Of a DNA stretch of 13,283 bases, positions 7,480 to 13,149 are shown piece by piece (position 1 is the stretch's first letter; each line of letters begins with the position of its first letter). Source of the stretch: an uncultured Christensenellaceae bacterium. Its GTDB lineage: Bacteria > Bacillota > Clostridia > Christensenellales > Christensenellaceae. The notes under the pieces were generated by a model, which was not told the DNA's origin, did no database searches, and was given only the letters and a program-made list of their open reading frames with translations. The DNA lies in assembly GCA_934373295.1 (NCBI GenBank), contig CAKROK010000057.1, forward strand, positions 1-13,283, written 5' to 3'. The position numbers and the translations under genes are program-made.

Positions 7480-7508
7480 ATTTTATCACACGAAAAAGGT
7501 CTTTTCAA
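7480..7508 (-). promoter_or_regulatory. Sigma-A-type promoter of yebC
   Basis: On the minus strand TTGAAA (7503-7508), a 17-bp spacer and TAAAAT (7480-7485) lie about 40 bp upstream of the yebC start. TG one base before the -10 makes it an extended -10 promoter. The -35 includes the TGA stop codon of yunB, and no terminator separates the two genes. Confidence 0.82.
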
Positions 7509-8137
7509 GGGATTAAGTTAATAAAATCCGCCGCGTCGCTGAGTTTTGCATAAGTCTCGGGGACGTCCCCCACTATTATCACCTCATATATCGGCACGGT
7601 CGCCTGTATGTCGATATCCTCCCTCATAAATCCGGAGTAATACGTCATGGGCGCGGTGAAGTTTATCTTCATCGAAAAAAGCGTCTGATTTATCCCCGCG
7701 TCGCTCACGGATGAGCTGACGTCATACTCAATCCCGCCGTTTAGCATCGCCCTTACTGTAAGGTTCGGTCCGCGTCCCATGGTATACGGAGACGATAAAA
7801 GGTCCCCCGCAGGGATCTCTATCTTTTCATATCCGAGCCCCGCCATAGTGTCGTTTATGTATTGGACTGCATCCGTGGTTATGCGGTTGACCTCGTCCGT
7901 GTTTATCTTTATATAGCTAATCTTGCCCTTTTCGTCCTTTTCGAGCGCAAGAAGCTCACTATCCGAAAGCGACTTTTTCACGCCGTCGTTTATTATCCTC
8001 ACGGCGTATTCCTTGACGAGAGAATCCGCCATTATTGACAGAGAATCGTTTATTTCCCTTAAAACGAGCGTCAGCGCGCAAAAAACCAACGCCGCGATAA
8101 GCGCCGCTGCCGCTATCCTCACAATTTTCTTCTTCAC
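7505..8137 (-). CDS. yunB: Sporulation protein YunB
   Basis: YunB family, 210 residues, somewhat shorter than the Bacillus protein. In B. subtilis yunB belongs to the mother-cell sporulation regulon and affects spore formation; its biochemistry is not known. An N-terminal hydrophobic segment (about 5-27) should anchor it, with the rest outside the cytoplasm. Family signatures in order: KINTDEVNRIT around 77-87, IEIPAGDLL at 106-114, GRGPNLTV at 121-128, AGINQT at 147-152, and the C-terminal VPIYEVIIVGDVPETY at 181-196. The start is GTG with GGGGTG five bases upstream. About 15 bp upstream is a CATAGTAT-like -10 with GTCACGCA 15 bp before it, only a weak resemblance to a sigma-E promoter. The gene points to an endospore-former, as do yabP and yabQ. 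Confidence 0.9.
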   Translation of the reverse strand: MKKKIVRIAAAALIAALVFCALTLVLREINDSLSIMADSLVKEYAVRIINDGVKKSLSDSELLALEKDEKGKISYIKINTDEVNRITTDAVQYINDTMAGLGYEKIEIPAGDLLSSPYTMGRGPNLTVRAMLNGGIEYDVSSSVSDAGINQTLFSMKINFTAPMTYYSGFMREDIDIQATVPIYEVIIVGDVPETYAKLSDAADFINLIP

Positions 8138-8210
8138 GCGCTCACCCCCCCGATAATACTATGCTCGCGCACGGTCATTGCGTGACAAAATCGAGAAAAA
8201 AGGAGATGAT

Positions 8211-8273
8211 TTGAAGCATGTGGGCAACGTCTTATTGCCTATGCGTCTAAAATTCACATATAATTTTTTATGA
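8211..8273 (+). other. Possible 20-codon small ORF with a strong SD-like sequence
   Basis: AAAAAAGGAG precedes TTG 8211 by about six bases. The frame encodes 20 residues (KHVGNVLLPMRLKFT in the middle) and stops at TGA 8271-8273. A second frame from ATG 8218 gives ten codons. There is no clear plus-strand promoter and I know no related peptide. It lies antisense to the yunB upstream region, so chance is the leading explanation. Confidence 0.15.
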
Positions 8274-8304
8274 AAAAATCGACTAATGAAAAGAAGGTCG
8301 ATTT
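8273..8304 (-). terminator. Weak terminator-like hairpin downstream of the HAD/rhomboid operon
   Basis: A perfect 8-bp inverted repeat (8276-8283 with 8297-8304, 13-base loop). On the minus strand the second arm runs into six Ts that partly overlap the stem. It is AT-rich, and it follows the longer hairpin at 8320-8361, so the two may act together. Confidence 0.4.
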
Positions 8305-8319
8305 ATCATCAAACTATTC

Positions 8320-8361
8320 AGACGCTCAAAATGTATTGATTTGTCGTCATTTTGAGCGTCT
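8320..8361. repeat. Perfect 14-bp inverted repeat after the rhomboid-like gene
   Basis: AGACGCTCAAAATG (8320-8333) and its exact reverse complement (8348-8361) flank a 14-base loop, beginning 7 bp after the rhomboid-like stop. Neither strand has a T-tract directly after it, so it is not a textbook terminator. It may protect transcript 3' ends or act with the next hairpin. Confidence 0.8.
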
Positions 8362-8367
8362 CACACT

Positions 8368-9027
8368 TTATTTCTTCCAGTAATCGCGCATCTCTTTCTT
8401 ATATTTGCGTCTGCGTATATACGCCTTGATGGAGTTTATAAGGTCGCCGGTGAAGAAAAGCAGGAAGTTGCCGAGGGATATCAGCAGGCATATCCTCGAC
8501 GGCCATGTGCCTAACACAAACAGCGCGATAAGCCCCACCGCATCGATATACGCCAGGAATTTGACCTTTACGGGGATGACGAAAAACAGCATAAGCTCAT
8601 AGTCGGGATATACCGCCGCAAACGCCAAAAACAGCGAAAGTGTGATGTAGAGGTTTGTCGCATATCCCGTCAAAAGCCCGGTCAGCGCCGTCAACACCAT
8701 GCCTATAAAGATGTAAAACGTGAATTTGAACGCGCCCCACTGCGCCTCGAGTGCGCTGCCTATGAACCAGTAGAAATATAGCGCGAGTATCATGAAGAAT
8801 ATGCCGGAGGATGGCGGCATGAATATAAACGTAACGACTCTCCAAACCTCACCCGAGAATATCGCAGCTCTGTCAAACGCCAGCGCTTCACTGAGCGAAA
8901 ATCCGAGCACCGGCTCGAGAATATCAAACAGAAAGACGAGCAGCATACCAGCGGCGATATAGCTCATGAGGTTGGGTATAGCGAACCACTTCATCTTTCT
9001 CTCCAGCTTGTCTAAAACTCTGTTCAT
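8368..9027 (-). CDS. Rhomboid-fold integral membrane protein, apparently not a protease
   Basis: A 219-residue membrane protein with about six hydrophobic segments (near residues 20-42, 71-95, 99-121, 126-142, 145-173 and 176-194) and a very basic C-terminal tail (RRRKYKKEMRDYWKK). GEVWRVVTFIF (59-69) and LEAQWGAFKFTFYIFIG resemble the first loop and following helices of rhomboid proteins. The Ser motif GxSG of active rhomboids is not found: the corresponding region reads ITLSLFLAFAAVYPD, and no catalytic His is evident in the last helix. It is therefore better described as a rhomboid-like or Der1-like protein of unknown role. The ATG overlaps the HAD stop (ATGA) with GGAGG upstream, so the two form an operon. 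Confidence 0.75.
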   Translation of the reverse strand: MNRVLDKLERKMKWFAIPNLMSYIAAGMLLVFLFDILEPVLGFSLSEALAFDRAAIFSGEVWRVVTFIFMPPSSGIFFMILALYFYWFIGSALEAQWGAFKFTFYIFIGMVLTALTGLLTGYATNLYITLSLFLAFAAVYPDYELMLFFVIPVKVKFLAYIDAVGLIALFVLGTWPSRICLLISLGNFLLFFTGDLINSIKAYIRRRKYKKEMRDYWKK

Positions 9028-9680
9028 GCGTTTTCCTCCGTCAGTTTTTCGATGTATTTCGCCATGTCCGCGGCGTTATGCGCTATCTCGTCCGCGCCAG
9101 TTTCCCGTAGCAGCTTTTCGTCGCGAAAGCCCCACGTCACGCCGATGCACTTTAACCCAGCGTTATGCGCCGTCAATACGTCCACATCCGAGTCGCCGAT
9201 ATACACCGCCCGGTCGCAATTCAAATGCTTTATCGCGGTGAGTACGCTGTCCGGCGCGGGCTTCTTCCTGACCTGCGCGCTCTCGCCCACGGCTTCGTCT
9301 ATTATTCCGTCAAAATACAGCTTTGAAAGCCCCTTTACCGCCGCGTCAAACTTATTTGAAACTATCGCAAGCGAAAAGCCCTTGCTTTTAAGCTCTCTTA
9401 GCGCGTCCATTATCCCCGTATAGGGCGCGGTCTTGTTGGTCATGTTTTTGGCGTAATGCTCTTTAAAATCGCCCAAGACCTTCGCGCGCACGTCCTCCGT
9501 CTCATCAGGCAGGCAGCGGTCTATGAGCAGCTTCACGCCGTTTCCCACGAACATTCTTATCTGCTCGCGCGTCTTTTTCTCATATCCGTTCTTTTGGAGG
9601 GCAAAATTGGCGCTGTCCATGAGGTCGTCTAACGTATTTAAAAGCGTCCCGTCCAAATCAAAAATCGCGGCTTTTATCAT
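9024..9680 (-). CDS. HAD-superfamily hydrolase, Gph/phosphoglycolate phosphatase-like
   Basis: A 218-residue HAD hydrolase of the Gph/PpaX kind with an alpha-helical cap. All four motifs are present: FDLDGTLLNT with nucleophile Asp8 and acid/base Asp10; IVSNK with Ser108; Lys140 in RKKPAPD; and YIGDSDVD with Asp163 and Asp167. A soluble Mg-dependent phosphatase is therefore expected. Phosphoglycolate or pyrophosphate are the classic substrates of relatives, but substrate cannot be told from these motifs. I chose ATG 9680, with GGAGAG nine bases upstream. A start 18 codons earlier would lie inside the terminator of the neighbouring gene. It is translationally coupled to the rhomboid-like gene; no functional link between the two is obvious. 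Confidence 0.9.
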   Translation of the reverse strand: MIKAAIFDLDGTLLNTLDDLMDSANFALQKNGYEKKTREQIRMFVGNGVKLLIDRCLPDETEDVRAKVLGDFKEHYAKNMTNKTAPYTGIMDALRELKSKGFSLAIVSNKFDAAVKGLSKLYFDGIIDEAVGESAQVRKKPAPDSVLTAIKHLNCDRAVYIGDSDVDVLTAHNAGLKCIGVTWGFRDEKLLRETGADEIAHNAADMAKYIEKLTEENA

Positions 9681-9714
9681 ATATTTATTCTCTCCGATTT
9701 TCCGTTCATATTTC

Positions 9715-9754
9715 AAAAAAGCACTCCGCAGCATTAAAAGTTTCGGAGTGCTTT
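9715..9754 (-). terminator. Rho-independent terminator of the DUF3048 lipoprotein gene
   Basis: On the minus strand a perfect 11-bp stem (9744-9754 with 9718-9728, 15-base loop) ends in six Ts, three of them in the stem. It starts 14 nt after the lipoprotein stop codon. The adenines on the other side of the stem could give weak plus-strand activity too. Confidence 0.9.
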
Positions 9755-9767
9755 AAAAAAGCTGATG

Positions 9768-10874
9768 TTACTTCACAGTTGCGGTCTTTGAAGTGGGATG
9801 AAGCTCGACCCACGTATTGCCGGGAAGCAGCTTGACCTGCTCGCCGTCCTCGGTATAATAGACCGTCTCGTCGTCCTTGGTCTGCCTCTCCCAGCGGCCC
9901 TTCAGGTGCTTGCCGTTGATGAAGTATTCCGCATCGCCGCTGCCTAAGGTATCATAGCCCCTTCTGCCCTTGACGTCGCCGGAAAGCTCATAGGTGTTCG
10001 CATACTGTATTATGAGGTTCTGTACGCATACCTGCTCGGTCGTCGAGCTCTTCTCACCGTTTTCGTTCTCCGTCCAGGTATAGGTCAAAAATTCCTTGCC
10101 GTACATGTATCTATAGAGCTTGTTTTCCTCAGCATTGTACTTATAGCTTATAAAGCCGTCCTTGCTGATAAAGGGCATACTCACTTCCGTGAAGCTCTGT
10201 GCGTCGGAGTATAACGTCTTCTGCTCCTCCGCATTCGTCACGAATTTCCAGTCGATCTTTCTCTCATCGGGAGTATAATCCACCTTTTCGTCCTTTATCT
10301 TCTGAACGTTGGTATAGCAGTTGTGCGGAGCCTTTCTGTCGGTAGAACGCCAGAAATACGCCGAATTTACGCCCTTCATGCCATCCAGACGAACCTTGAT
10401 ATCGGACGTGTCCGGGCCGTATACGTATGAGGGCTTGCTCTTGTCGCTCGGACCGCCGACATGCGTGAGCGCCGCGTCCCACTCTCTCGCTACATTTATA
10501 TAGTAGAGACGAGTCGAGCGAACAGGGCCAGCGACAACGGGATACTGATCGTTAAACAGACATATAAAGCGCGTGATGTTACTCTCCGCGAGCGCCTCAT
10601 AAACTATGTCCGCCTGATTTAAAGCCGTCTGCGGTCTCGCAGCGTCCGAGTTCTCTATCATTACGCATATGGGGTTATACACGTAATCGTCGTCGATGGG
10701 CATACCCGTAGTGGTCGAAACCTCCGGCTCGGGAGTAGGTTCAGGGGTGGGCTCGGGAGTAGGTTCGGGCGTAGCCGTGGGAGTAGGCTCGGGAGTAGGC
10801 TCCTCCGCCTTTTTACAGGAAAAAACACAAAGCAGCAGCATTGCCGCTAATATAAGCGATATTATTCTCTTCAT
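9768..10874 (-). CDS. yerB: DUF3048 (YerB-like) lipoprotein
   Basis: A 368-residue lipoprotein with the DUF3048 domain of B. subtilis YerB; no biochemical role is established for the family as far as I know. A type II signal peptide ends in the lipobox VFSC with Cys20 as lipid anchor. Residues about 24-51 are a Pro-Thr-Glu spacer (PTPE repeats), a likely stalk across the cell wall. The domain begins near residue 58, with MIENSDAARPQTALNQADIV, ITRFICLF, GPVRSTRLYY and FWRSTDRKAPHNCYT, all family-typical. The C-terminal part (about 230-365) matches the second DUF3048 half. I chose ATG 10874, with AAGGAG seven bases upstream, over a start seven codons earlier that lacks this SD. It is monocistronic, with its own promoter and terminator, divergent from yabP. 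Confidence 0.92.
   Translation of the reverse strand: MKRIISLILAAMLLLCVFSCKKAEEPTPEPTPTATPEPTPEPTPEPTPEPEVSTTTGMPIDDDYVYNPICVMIENSDAARPQTALNQADIVYEALAESNITRFICLFNDQYPVVAGPVRSTRLYYINVAREWDAALTHVGGPSDKSKPSYVYGPDTSDIKVRLDGMKGVNSAYFWRSTDRKAPHNCYTNVQKIKDEKVDYTPDERKIDWKFVTNAEEQKTLYSDAQSFTEVSMPFISKDGFISYKYNAEENKLYRYMYGKEFLTYTWTENENGEKSSTTEQVCVQNLIIQYANTYELSGDVKGRRGYDTLGSGDAEYFINGKHLKGRWERQTKDDETVYYTEDGEQVKLLPGNTWVELHPTSKTATVK
10729..10800 (-). repeat. Six tandem 12-bp units encoding PTPE
   Basis: Six imperfect 12-bp units (10729-10740, 10741-10752, 10753-10764, 10765-10776, 10777-10788, 10789-10800), three reading TCGGGAGTAGG(T/C) on the plus strand. They encode the Pro-Thr-Pro-Glu stalk of the DUF3048 lipoprotein. 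The in-frame unit would let copy number vary without breaking the gene. Confidence 0.88.
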
Positions 10875-10906
10875 ATTACTTCTCCTTATCGTCAAAATTC
10901 AATAAC

Positions 10907-10935
10907 ATGATACTACTTCACTGTTTTTTTGTCAA
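10907..10935 (-). promoter_or_regulatory. Sigma-A-type promoter of the DUF3048 lipoprotein gene
   Basis: On the minus strand a perfect TTGACA (10930-10935), a 17-bp spacer and TATCAT (10907-10912) lie about 32 bp before the start codon, in the divergent spacer shared with yabP. Confidence 0.83.
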
Positions 10936-10966
10936 ATGAAGGAAGGCGTTTTATTGTATCTTTTAT

Positions 10967-10995
10967 GTATAATTTTGTTTTCGCGATAATACGAT
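10967..10995 (+). promoter_or_regulatory. Possible sigma-E-like promoter of yabP
   Basis: GTATAATT (10967-10974), a 13-bp spacer and AATACGAT (10988-10995) lie about 30 bp before the yabP start. The -10 matches six of eight positions of the CATACAAT form of mother-cell sigma-E promoters. The call leans on the known sigma-E control of yabP in Bacillus. A weaker sigma-A reading of the same AT-rich stretch cannot be excluded. Confidence 0.35.
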
Positions 10996-11026
10996 TAAGT
11001 ATAAAAACACAAAAGGAGAAGCTCTA

Positions 11027-11308
11027 ATGGAAGAAACGAGAAAGTCGGCCCACAGGGTCGTGATAGACGGCAGAGACAGGGTAAGCATAACGGCGGTAAA
11101 CGACGTAGACAGCTTTAACGAAAATGAAATAATCTTTTTAACGTCGCAGGGCATGATGACGATAACGGGCGAGGATCTGCATATTTCAAAGTTGGACCTC
11201 GACGAGGGGACGCTCATAATCGACGGGATGATCGACTCGATAGATTATTCCGATCACGAGGAGGAGCGTTTGAACGGCGGTAAAAAGCTGTTCAGGGTGT
11301 TCCGTTGA
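11027..11308 (+). CDS. yabP: Sporulation protein YabP
   Basis: A 93-residue protein of the YabP/YqfC family, cytoplasmic by appearance with no membrane segment or signal peptide. In B. subtilis yabP is transcribed in the mother cell with yabQ during sporulation. Family-typical features: an N-terminal HRVVIDGRDRVSITAVNDVD, then SFNENEIIFLTSQG, then a repeating beta pattern (MMTITGEDLHISKLDLDEG, LIIDGMIDSIDYS), as in beta-rich small spore-coat or cortex-morphogenesis proteins. AGGAG lies about eight bases before ATG 11027. It is first in a four-gene run with yabQ, divIC and a Ppx/GppA gene. The heat-shock-like hslR (yabO) gene found before it in Bacillus is absent, replaced by the divergent DUF3048 gene. 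Confidence 0.93.
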   Translation: MEETRKSAHRVVIDGRDRVSITAVNDVDSFNENEIIFLTSQGMMTITGEDLHISKLDLDEGTLIIDGMIDSIDYSDHEEERLNGGKKLFRVFR

Positions 11309-11658
11309 GCATCGCGAGCACTCTCGACCAGCCCTATCAGCTTGCCGCGGCGATATACCTCGGCATATTGAGCGGGATAATATACACCGTCTTTCGCTCA
11401 ATATGCGTGTTTTTTAAAAAACCGTGGATGAGGATAGCAGTCGGGAGCATGTGCGCGGTTTTATGCGCCGCTCTCATACTCGCGGGGCTATATTTCGCCA
11501 CGTCCTTTCGCATACGTGCGTATCATATTTTAGGCATATCGGGCGGATTTTTGGCGTTTACATTATGCGTGATACCGCTTTTAAAGTATATAAAAAGTAA
11601 ACTTTGCCGCATACGTCTTGAGCTTAAACAAAAAAGAAAGTATAATAGAAGAAAATAG
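11305..11658 (+). CDS. yabQ: Spore cortex biosynthesis protein YabQ
   Basis: A 117-residue membrane protein of the YabQ family, needed for spore cortex formation in B. subtilis and placed in the outer forespore membrane there. Three hydrophobic segments are seen: about residues 11-33, 43-67 and 74-93, followed by a strongly basic tail (KYIKSKLCRIRLELKQKRK). LDQPYQLAAAIYLGILSGIIYTVFR is split over the first segment and resembles family N-termini. Bacillus YabQ is longer, so this is the compact clostridial form. The start is TTG 11305, overlapping the yabP stop (TTGA) with AGGGTG about six bases upstream, which implies translational coupling. The 3' end carries a promoter-like sequence for divIC. 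Confidence 0.9.
   Translation: MSIASTLDQPYQLAAAIYLGILSGIIYTVFRSICVFFKKPWMRIAVGSMCAVLCAALILAGLYFATSFRIRAYHILGISGGFLAFTLCVIPLLKYIKSKLCRIRLELKQKRKYNRRK
11618..11646 (+). promoter_or_regulatory. Candidate sigma-A promoter for divIC, inside yabQ
   Basis: TTGAGC (11618-11623), a 17-bp spacer and a perfect TATAAT (11641-11646) lie in the last codons of yabQ, 30 bp before the divIC start. This would let divIC be expressed in growing cells without the sporulation promoter. The 3' part is A-rich coding sequence, so a chance match is possible. Confidence 0.62.
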
Positions 11659-11675
11659 CAAAGACGGAGCATGGC

Positions 11676-12008
11676 ATGACTACAAAGGAAAAGCTGCTTA
11701 CATTTTTAAAGAGATTTTGGATTTTGATAATATTTGCATTGGCAGTCGTTTATGGCGTGTTTGTGATAATAGGTCAGCAGACGCAGCTCGCCGATGCGAA
11801 AAAGCGCAACGAGGAGCTTTCCTCTCAAATTTCCGCATTAGAGGACAAGTATAAGGACCTTGAAAGCGAATATGAACACGCGGGGAGCGACGAATATTCC
11901 ATGAATTCCGCGAGGGAAAACCTCGGATGGGTAAAGGACGACGAGCTGGTCTTTAAGGAAAACGACGGCACGCCCGCCCCCTCCGCATCAACAGAGGCGG
12001 AAAAATGA
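11676..12008 (+). CDS. divIC: Septum formation initiator, DivIC/FtsB family
   Basis: A 110-residue bitopic cell-division protein of the DivIC/FtsB family. In Bacillus DivIC works at the septum with FtsL and DivIB to activate septal peptidoglycan synthesis. Features in order: short cytoplasmic N-terminus; one membrane helix (about residues 14-32); a coiled coil (about 33-68) rich in Gln, Lys and Glu; and the family tail SARENLGWVKDDELVF (78-93) that packs against partners. The last 15 residues are Pro-Ser-Thr-Ala rich (TPAPSASTEAEK) and probably disordered. ATG 11676 is used: the ATG at 11671 runs into a stop after one codon. It lies 17 bp after yabQ, and its stop overlaps the next gene (ATGA). 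Confidence 0.93.
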   Translation: MTTKEKLLTFLKRFWILIIFALAVVYGVFVIIGQQTQLADAKKRNEELSSQISALEDKYKDLESEYEHAGSDEYSMNSARENLGWVKDDELVFKENDGTPAPSASTEAEK

Positions 12009-12880
12009 TAAAATACGTTATAGATATCGGCTCAAATTCCTGCCGACTCATGAAGGCGGATTATGACGGGAAAAGCGTGAGGACGATATACAAAAAGCTC
12101 ATAACCGCGAGGACAGGCGCAGGCGTGAACGCAAATCACATTTTAAGCGCAGACGCCATTAAAAGAACGCGCGACGCGATAATCGAGCTTAACGCGATAG
12201 CCAAAAGCGAGGATGAAAACGCGCGCCCAATGTGCTTCGCCACGAGCGCAGTGCGCGACGCACTTAACAAAGACGAGCTTATACAAGCGATAAAGGCGGA
12301 TACGGGCATAGACGTGGACGTGATAAGCGGACAAGCGGAGGGCGACATCGGCTTTTTGGGCGCAGTCGGCCGCGGCAACGGCGGATTTATCGACATAGGC
12401 GGCTGCTCGACGGAGATCGCGCAGGGCAGCGGCGGCGTGAAGTCCTTTATAAAGAGCTTTGACATAGGCGCGGTGCGCGCGAAAGACATGTTCTGTGACG
12501 ACGTTTTCAAAACGCAGGAATATGCGGAAAAACTCTTTAAAGACCTCCCCCGTTTTTCAAACGAGGTGTTCGCCGTGGGCGGTACATGCACGACACTGGC
12601 CGCGATGCTCTTAAACTTGAAAGAATACGACCCCGCGCTAATACACGGCTATGTCATAACACAGCCCGCCGCAAAAATGCTGTTAAATAAAATCCTCCCC
12701 CTGACCACCGAACAGCGCGCGGAGCTGAACGGACTTGAGCCCAAACGCGCGGACATAATCTGCCACGGCGCAGCGATACTGCTCGCGTTTTTTAAAGCAT
12801 CGGGCGCCGAGCGAATAACCGTGAGCGAATCGGATAACTTAGAGGGATATCTCTTAAATAAGATGACGGAAAGCTGCTGA
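12005..12880 (+). CDS. Ppx/GppA-family phosphatase
   Basis: A 291-residue protein of the Ppx/GppA family, ASKHA fold, cytoplasmic. Relatives hydrolyse inorganic polyphosphate or convert pppGpp to ppGpp; the two cannot be separated from the sequence. Motifs: DIGSNSCRL (7-15, phosphate 1), ATSAVRDA (79-86), SGQAEGDIGF (108-117), FIDIGGCSTEI (128-138, phosphate 2), VGGTCTTLAA (201-210) and ADIICHGAAILLA (249-261). In the phosphate 2 motif a Cys stands in the usual GGGSTE, giving GGCSTE; the conserved Glu remains. It is of the short class, without the C-terminal HD-like domain of E. coli GppA/Ppx. It overlaps divIC (ATGA). The S1-domain gene (yabR) often found after divIC is absent. Confidence 0.93.
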   Translation: MIKYVIDIGSNSCRLMKADYDGKSVRTIYKKLITARTGAGVNANHILSADAIKRTRDAIIELNAIAKSEDENARPMCFATSAVRDALNKDELIQAIKADTGIDVDVISGQAEGDIGFLGAVGRGNGGFIDIGGCSTEIAQGSGGVKSFIKSFDIGAVRAKDMFCDDVFKTQEYAEKLFKDLPRFSNEVFAVGGTCTTLAAMLLNLKEYDPALIHGYVITQPAAKMLLNKILPLTTEQRAELNGLEPKRADIICHGAAILLAFFKASGAERITVSESDNLEGYLLNKMTESC

Positions 12881-12911
12881 AAGTTTAGTTTTAGGGTGTG
12901 AAAACTACATT

Positions 12912-12935
12912 ATAAACCAGATTGCATAAACCAGA
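12912..12935 (+). repeat. 10-bp direct repeat, two copies
   Basis: ATAAACCAGA occurs at 12912-12921 and again at 12926-12935, separated by TTGC. It lies at the left side of the structured block and might be a boundary or a simple duplication. Confidence 0.8.
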
Positions 12936-13104
12936 CTGCCGAACCTTTCTTGTCTGACTTTGGCTAAGTTTCCTATACAACCCTTTTTTGTTAGCGAACC
13001 AAACGTAAAAGCCGCACAAGAAGAACTTGATTTTTCGGCATTTTTCGAGCGCGGCGCGTAAGAAGTACTAAGCGTACGTCGCACAAGCCGAGTCGAAATA
13101 AGGC

Positions 13105-13142
13105 TCCCGAAAAAGTGGTAGCGTAAGCGAGCTTTTTTGGGA
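13105..13142. repeat. 11-bp stem-loop in the right-hand block
   Basis: TCCCGAAAAAG (13105-13115) pairs with CTTTTTTGGGA (13132-13142) with one G-U pair around a 16-base loop. No T-tract follows, so it is not a clear terminator. Confidence 0.75.
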
Positions 13143-13149
13143 CAGAGGA

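Larger units (their letters stand above)
8138..8367. other. Intergenic spacer between yunB and the rhomboid-like gene
   Basis: This 230-bp spacer holds two consecutive inverted repeats near the rhomboid-like gene, described separately, and the yunB leader. On the plus strand AAAAAAGGAG (8195-8204) precedes TTG 8211, which opens a 20-codon frame to 8273. An imperfect GGCAA/TTGCC inverted repeat lies within that frame. I cannot support a gene there. Confidence 0.5.

Noticed and set aside
8171..8186. GTCA/TGAC inverted repeat upstream of yunB as an operator
   Set aside because: A 4-bp arm is too short to support a binding site without conservation data.
10681..10800. CRISPR-like or minisatellite array
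   Set aside because: The 12-bp units are coding, in frame, contiguous and without spacers; they are the PTPE stalk of the lipoprotein.
12136..12591. Minus-strand frame of 151 codons opposite the Ppx/GppA gene
   Set aside because: It is fully antisense to a gene with all family motifs and has no independent support.
12930..13061. Plus-strand open frame ending in EELDFSAFFERGA
   Set aside because: It has no start codon with an SD and lies within the same repeat block. The open frame alone is not evidence of a gene.
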